Origin: Streptomyces sp. NBC_01335
GTDB taxonomy: Bacteria; Actinomycetota; Actinomycetes; Streptomycetales; Streptomycetaceae
Direction: 5' to 3'
Assembly: GCF_035953295.1 (NCBI RefSeq)
Contig: NZ_CP108370.1
Location: 6,123,001-6,187,000 of the forward strand
DNA length: 64,000 bases
In this document: one piece after another, positions 60,308 to 64,000 of the stretch
Numbering within the stretch: the stretch's first letter is position 1
Layout of the letters: the number at the start of each line of letters is the position of its first letter
The notes under the pieces: generated by a model
What the model saw: only the letters and a program-made list of their open reading frames with translations
The model's database searches: none
Told to the model about the DNA's origin: nothing
Program-made: the position numbers and the translations under genes

Positions 60308-61564
60308 TCAGCTTCCCTCCACCGCTGCGCCGGTGCCGAGGGACGCCCGGTGTGCCGTACCGGCGTGGGCCCGGCGTACCGCCGGGCCCATCGCCGTGCC
60401 GGCGGCCAGGAAGAGTCCGCCGAGCACCAGCCAGCCGGTGAAGCCCCAGGACAGGATCAGCGTGGTGAGCAGCAGCGGCCCGATCAGGCGTGCGACTGCG
60501 GTCCCGGAGCCGTAGAAGCCCTGGTACTGGCCCTGCTTGTCGGCCGGAGCGAGCCCGAAGCCGATCTCCCACGAGCCGGACCCGAGCAGCATCTCCCCGA
60601 GGACCTGGATCACCGCCGCCGTCAGCAGCAGCGCGCCGGCCGCCCACGCCGAGGTAGCCAGGGACGAGCAGGCGAAGACGAGGCAGGCCAGCAGCAGGAC
60701 GTAACCGGCGTGCCGGACCGACCGGGACGCCGAGTCCAGGCCGGTCACCCGGGACGCGATCCGCACCTGGAAGAGCACCACGCTCACGGTGTTGACCGCC
60801 AGCAGCGCGGAGACGGTCCACTCCGGAGCCTCGGTGCGCCGCACGATCCAGAGCGGCAACGCGACGCTCAGCAGCGGCATGTAGAGCAGCATGACCGTGT
60901 TGAGCAGGGACACCACCGCGTACGGCCGGTCCCGCAGGACCGCCAACCGGCGCTCGCCCACGGGCCGTTCGGTGTGCGCCGCTCCCTCCGGGGCCGGCAG
61001 GCGGTGCAGGAGCCGGGCCGAGACCACGAAGCTGAGCGCGTCCAGCGCCAGCGCGGTCAAGTACGCACTCGTGGTGTCGAGTTGCAGGGCGACTCCGCCG
61101 AGCGCCGCACCGAGGGCGAGTCCCGCGTTCACCGTCGACTGGAGGTGGGCGCGGGTCTCCGTACGCCGGGCGGGCTCCACCAGGGCCGCGAGCAGGGCCT
61201 GCCGGGCCGCCGCGAGACCGCACTGGGCGCAGGCGTACACGCACACCGCCACCAGGAACGCCGGGTAGGCGCGTACGAAGAGGAAGGAGGCGACCGCCGC
61301 CCCGGTGACCAGGGACATCAGGACCGCGACCCCGCGTGGGCCGCGCCGGTCGGCGAGGTGCCCCAGCGGCACTCCGGCCACCGCTCCGAGTGCCCAGCCC
61401 AGTGTGAGCGCCGCGCCGATCGCGGTGGGGGAGAGCCCGACGACACGGTTGAAGTAGAGCACCGACACCACGTAATAGGCGCCGTCGCCCACCGAGTTGG
61501 TCAGCTGGGCCAGGGCGAGCTTCCTCGGCGCCCCCGCCGGGGGGATGATCCGTCTCATGCGCAT
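60308..61564 (-). CDS. MFS transporter (12-TM)
   Basis: The 418-residue membrane protein has about twelve hydrophobic segments. LTNSVGDGAYYVVSVLYFNRVVGLSP marks helix 1 and the following loop, GHLADRRGPRGVAV the loop-2 motif, and the second half has GSWEIGFGLAPADKQGQYQGFYG typical of MdtH/antibiotic-efflux type MFS proteins. The substrate is unknown. ATG 61564 (MRMRRII) begins just before the first helix. It converges with the SnoaL-like gene 24 nt away and follows the next MFS gene on the same strand by 97 nt, so the two pumps may be co-transcribed. Confidence 0.88.
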   Translation of the reverse strand: MRMRRIIPPAGAPRKLALAQLTNSVGDGAYYVVSVLYFNRVVGLSPTAIGAALTLGWALGAVAGVPLGHLADRRGPRGVAVLMSLVTGAAVASFLFVRAYPAFLVAVCVYACAQCGLAAARQALLAALVEPARRTETRAHLQSTVNAGLALGAALGGVALQLDTTSAYLTALALDALSFVVSARLLHRLPAPEGAAHTERPVGERRLAVLRDRPYAVVSLLNTVMLLYMPLLSVALPLWIVRRTEAPEWTVSALLAVNTVSVVLFQVRIASRVTGLDSASRSVRHAGYVLLLACLVFACSSLATSAWAAGALLLTAAVIQVLGEMLLGSGSWEIGFGLAPADKQGQYQGFYGSGTAVARLIGPLLLTTLILSWGFTGWLVLGGLFLAAGTAMGPAVRRAHAGTAHRASLGTGAAVEGS

Positions 61565-61661
61565 GGGGTTCCTCTCCGTCGCCGCCGGTCGTGGCGCGCG
61601 TCGCCCGTGAGTCTGCGCCTCGGAGCGGCCGGGCGGGACCGAATTCGAGGGGGTGCGTGGT

Positions 61662-63221
61662 TCATCCGAGGCCGAGTCGCGCGGAACGAGTAGCCTCCGG
61701 GACCGCCTGGGGCTGCCGCGCGCCCTGGAAGTCGGCCGCCCGGATCAGAAGCAGGGACACCACGCCGCCCACCAGCGCGAGGCCGGCGGAGAAGGCGAGG
61801 AGGGTGTTCAGCCCGTCGACGTACCCCGTCACGGCGAGCCGCTCGACGGTCCCCCGCCGCGCCTCGGGGACCAGTGCCGCGGCCCGGTCGATATCGCCGC
61901 CCCGTACGAGGGAGACGATCCGGTCCGTGCGGTCACCGACACCCGGTACGCCCGCCAGCCCGTCGCGCACCCGGTTGCCGATGACGACGGCGAAAGTGGA
62001 ACCCAGCACCGCGACCCCCGCGCTCACCCCGAGCTGCCGGAACGTACCGCTGATGCCCGAGGCCATCCCGGAGCGGGAGAAGTCGACGACGCCCACGGCG
62101 GTCGAGGCGAGCGGCGGGTTCACCAGCCCGGCGCCGAACCCGCCCAGCACCAGCCCGGGGAGGAAGTGTTCCCAGCCGGAGCGTGCGCCGACCCCGCCCA
62201 TCAGCAGGAGACCGGCGCCCACCAGGAGCAGCCCGCCACCGATCAGGAAGCGGGGCGGAACCCTGGCGCCGAGCCGGCCCGCGAGCAGAGAGGCGAGGAG
62301 CATCGCCAGCGAGGAGGCCAGCAGCCGCACCCCCGTCTCCAGCGAGGAGTACCGGAGCACTTCCTGGAAGTGCACGGCGAGGAAGAGGAACATCGCGAAC
62401 AGCGAGCCGTTCATCGCGAACGCCGCGACGGACCCGCCGACGAAGGTCGGGATACGGAACAGCCGCAGCTCGAACATCGGCTCCGCCACCCGCGCTTCGA
62501 CGACGAGGAAGGCCGCCAGCAGCACCCCGCCCACGACGAGGAAGGTGAACACGCGGGAGTCGCTCCAGCCGCCCTCGCCCGCGCGGATCAGGCCGTAGCC
62601 GAGGGTCGCGAGGCCCGAGGTCAGCAGGGCGAACCCGGGCCAGTCGAGCCGGCGGGCGGACGGTGAGCGGGACTCGTCCACCCGCAGTACGACGATCAGG
62701 ACGACCAGGACGCCGACCGGCACGTTGACCAGGAAGACGCCCCGCCAGCTGATGCCACTGGAGATCAGCCCGCCGGCGACCGGGCCGATCGCGGAGGCGA
62801 GGCCGGTGACCATACCCCACACGCCGAACGCCGTGCCGCGCTCCTTGCCCTCGAAGCTGCCCGCGAGCAGCGCCAGTCCGGTCGCGAACATCACCGAGCC
62901 GCCCATGCCCTGGAAGATCCGGGCGAGGACCAGCATCGACGGAGACTGGGCCAGGCCGCACAGGAGGGAGGCGAGCGTGAAGAGGACGACGCCGAGGGCG
63001 TAGAGGCGTCGGCGCCCGAACCGGTCCGCGAGGGTCCCGCTCGTCAGCAGCAGGGCCGCGAGCGCGAGGGCGTATCCGTCGATCACCCACTGGAGGTCCG
63101 AGAACCCGGCGTTCAGGTCCTCCTGCACGTCGGGCATGACGACGTAGACGACGGTGGTGTCCAGCAGGAGCATGAACGTCCCGCCGCAGACCCCCAGCAG
63201 CGTCCACCACTTCTTCCGCAT
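61662..63221 (-). CDS. MFS drug exporter, EmrB/QacA (14-TM) type
   Basis: The 519-residue membrane protein has the DHA2 motifs LLLDTTVVYVVMPDVQEDL in helix 1, SDLQWVIDGYALALAALLLTSGTLADRFGRRR across helix 2 and loop 2, and ARIFQGMGGSVMFATGLALLAGSF in helix 4, and about fourteen hydrophobic segments. It exports drugs or metabolites by proton exchange. ATG 63221 (MRKKWW) fits the membrane topology. No dedicated regulator is adjacent. It lies 201 nt downstream of pstB with a terminator between, so it has its own promoter. Confidence 0.93.
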   Translation of the reverse strand: MRKKWWTLLGVCGGTFMLLLDTTVVYVVMPDVQEDLNAGFSDLQWVIDGYALALAALLLTSGTLADRFGRRRLYALGVVLFTLASLLCGLAQSPSMLVLARIFQGMGGSVMFATGLALLAGSFEGKERGTAFGVWGMVTGLASAIGPVAGGLISSGISWRGVFLVNVPVGVLVVLIVVLRVDESRSPSARRLDWPGFALLTSGLATLGYGLIRAGEGGWSDSRVFTFLVVGGVLLAAFLVVEARVAEPMFELRLFRIPTFVGGSVAAFAMNGSLFAMFLFLAVHFQEVLRYSSLETGVRLLASSLAMLLASLLAGRLGARVPPRFLIGGGLLLVGAGLLLMGGVGARSGWEHFLPGLVLGGFGAGLVNPPLASTAVGVVDFSRSGMASGISGTFRQLGVSAGVAVLGSTFAVVIGNRVRDGLAGVPGVGDRTDRIVSLVRGGDIDRAAALVPEARRGTVERLAVTGYVDGLNTLLAFSAGLALVGGVVSLLLIRAADFQGARQPQAVPEATRSARLGLG

Positions 63222-63265
63222 CTCTGCTTCCTTCGCTCGTGTCGGCCGGACCTGTGCCGGACCGA

Positions 63266-63302
63266 CGAACGCGCCGCCGGAAAGGGTCCGGCGGCGCGTT
63301 CG
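63266..63302. terminator. Terminator hairpin downstream of pstB
   Basis: CGAACGCGCCGCCGGA and its perfect complement (16 bp) enclose five bases (AAGGG). It lies about 120 nt after the pstB stop on the minus strand and before the MFS start, so it can end pst operon transcription. Confidence 0.8.
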
Positions 63303-63422
63303 TCCCGCGGTCCATGCTTGCGAGCGGGGTGTCAGAAGTCCAAGACCTGGTATTTCGGGATGACCGAACTTCTGCTTATGGCGTACGGGTTGATCCCGGG
63401 AGAAGCCGTGTCGTGCGTCGGC

Positions 63423-64000
63423 TCAGCCGAACCGCCCGTTGACGTAGTCGGCCGTGCGCGCGTCCCGGGGGGAGGCGAACATGGCCTGGGTGTCGCCGTG
63501 TTCGACGATGAGGCCGGGCGTCCCCTGCGAGGCGAGGAAGAACGCGCAGGTGTCCGAGACACGGGCGGCCTGCTGCATGTTGTGGGTGACGATGACGATG
63601 GTCACCTCCGACTTCAGCTCGGCGATGGTCTCCTCGATACGCCGCGTCGAGGTCGGGTCGAGCGCGGAGCACGGCTCGTCCATCAGCAGGACGCGGGGGC
63701 GCACCGCGAGGGAGCGGGCGATGCACAGGCGCTGCTGCTGGCCGCCGGAGAGCGCGCCGCCTGGCTGGCGCAGCCGGTCCTTGACCTCCCGCCACAGCCC
63801 CGCCTTGGTCAGGCACTCCTCGACCAGGTCGTCGCGGGCGTCGCGGCCGGCCTTGATGGCGTTGAGCTTGAGGCCCGCCAGGACGTTGTCGTACAGCGAC
63901 ATCGCGGGGAACGGGTTGGGCTTCTGGAACACCATGCCGATGTTGCGGCGGGCCTGCGTGATGCGGCGGCCCCGGTCGTAGATGTCGTCGCCGTCCAGCA
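63423..64000 (-). CDS. pstB: Phosphate ABC transporter ATP-binding protein PstB (5' end outside window)
   Basis: The 192 visible codons are the C-terminal three quarters of PstB: the strand [11 protein letters not shown], the Q-loop [10 protein letters not shown], the signature [16 protein letters not shown], Walker [14 protein letters not shown] and the switch His in [13 protein letters not shown]. The Walker A part and start lie beyond 64000. The NPFP run after the Q-loop and the CSALDP form are typical of PstB. It powers high-affinity phosphate uptake with PstS, PstC and PstA, which should lie upstream outside the window. PhoP control is expected for the operon but its promoter is not here. 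Confidence 0.95.
   Translation of the reverse strand, partial: LDGDDIYDRGRRITQARRNIGMVFQKPNPFPAMSLYDNVLAGLKLNAIKAGRDARDDLVEECLTKAGLWREVKDRLRQPGGALSGGQQQRLCIARSLAVRPRVLLMDEPCSALDPTSTRRIEETIAELKSEVTIVIVTHNMQQAARVSDTCAFFLASQGTPGLIVEHGDTQAMFASPRDARTADYVNGRFG

Overview
The window is high-GC actinobacterial DNA and looks like a Streptomyces chromosome. GTG starts are common, 4-nt ATGA/GTGA gene overlaps are frequent, long antisense shadow frames run opposite real genes, and families typical of Streptomyces are present (SARP, DUF397/ATPase regulators, DUF6086, WXG100-like sets). No rRNA, tRNA or CRISPR array was seen. All family names come from reading motifs by eye; no search was run.

Layout. 1-543 holds two gene remnants (an antisense MFS piece and the tail of a CocE-type hydrolase). 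586-5746 holds a LacI regulator and secreted proteins: a GH16 glucanase with two discoidin domains, a CBM6-DUF1996 protein and a degenerate DUF305-like lipoprotein. A PadR regulator (6251-6820) and a 1.7-kb gene-free region with several dyads precede the main locus.

8524-47666 is best read as one specialised-metabolite locus with two engines. The first (8524-32607, + strand) is a polyunsaturated-fatty-acid-synthase-type iterative PKS: a free ACP, a thioesterase, a PfaA-like protein (KS-MAT-4xACP-KR-DH), a PfaC-like protein (KS-CLF-AT-DH-DH), a PfaD enoyl reductase, two acyl-CoA dehydrogenase homologues, an Sfp-type phosphopantetheinyl transferase and a COG2907-like flavoprotein. The second (44916-37425, - strand) is an eight-gene LysW-type amino-group carrier protein (AmCP) operon: DegT aminotransferase, split transketolase, LysW-like carrier, LysX, LysY (ArgC-like), LysZ (kinase) and LysK (M20 hydrolase). 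By analogy with vazabitide biosynthesis this set would convert carrier-bound glutamate into a diamino-dihydroxy acid. Between and beside the engines lie a MerR regulator, a small DUF3291-like protein, two MFS exporters, a cupin, a SARP activator and a GNAT/FemAB-like acyltransferase. The divergent promoter at 44917-45272 carries six tandem 24-bp units whose GAGAGCG-type heptamers are spaced like SARP binding sites. I infer a product joining a Pfa-derived chain to an AmCP-derived amino acid; the structure cannot be read from the sequence.

An IS5-like element (47828-48687) marks the right edge. Beyond it are a WXG100-like/lipoprotein operon, a truncated DUF397 gene beside an ATPase regulator, a PH-like membrane protein, a secreted nuclease-fold protein, a TAT phospholipase C, two small conserved proteins, a LysR/SnoaL-like pair with a clear operator, two more MFS transporters and the 3' part of pstB running off the window.
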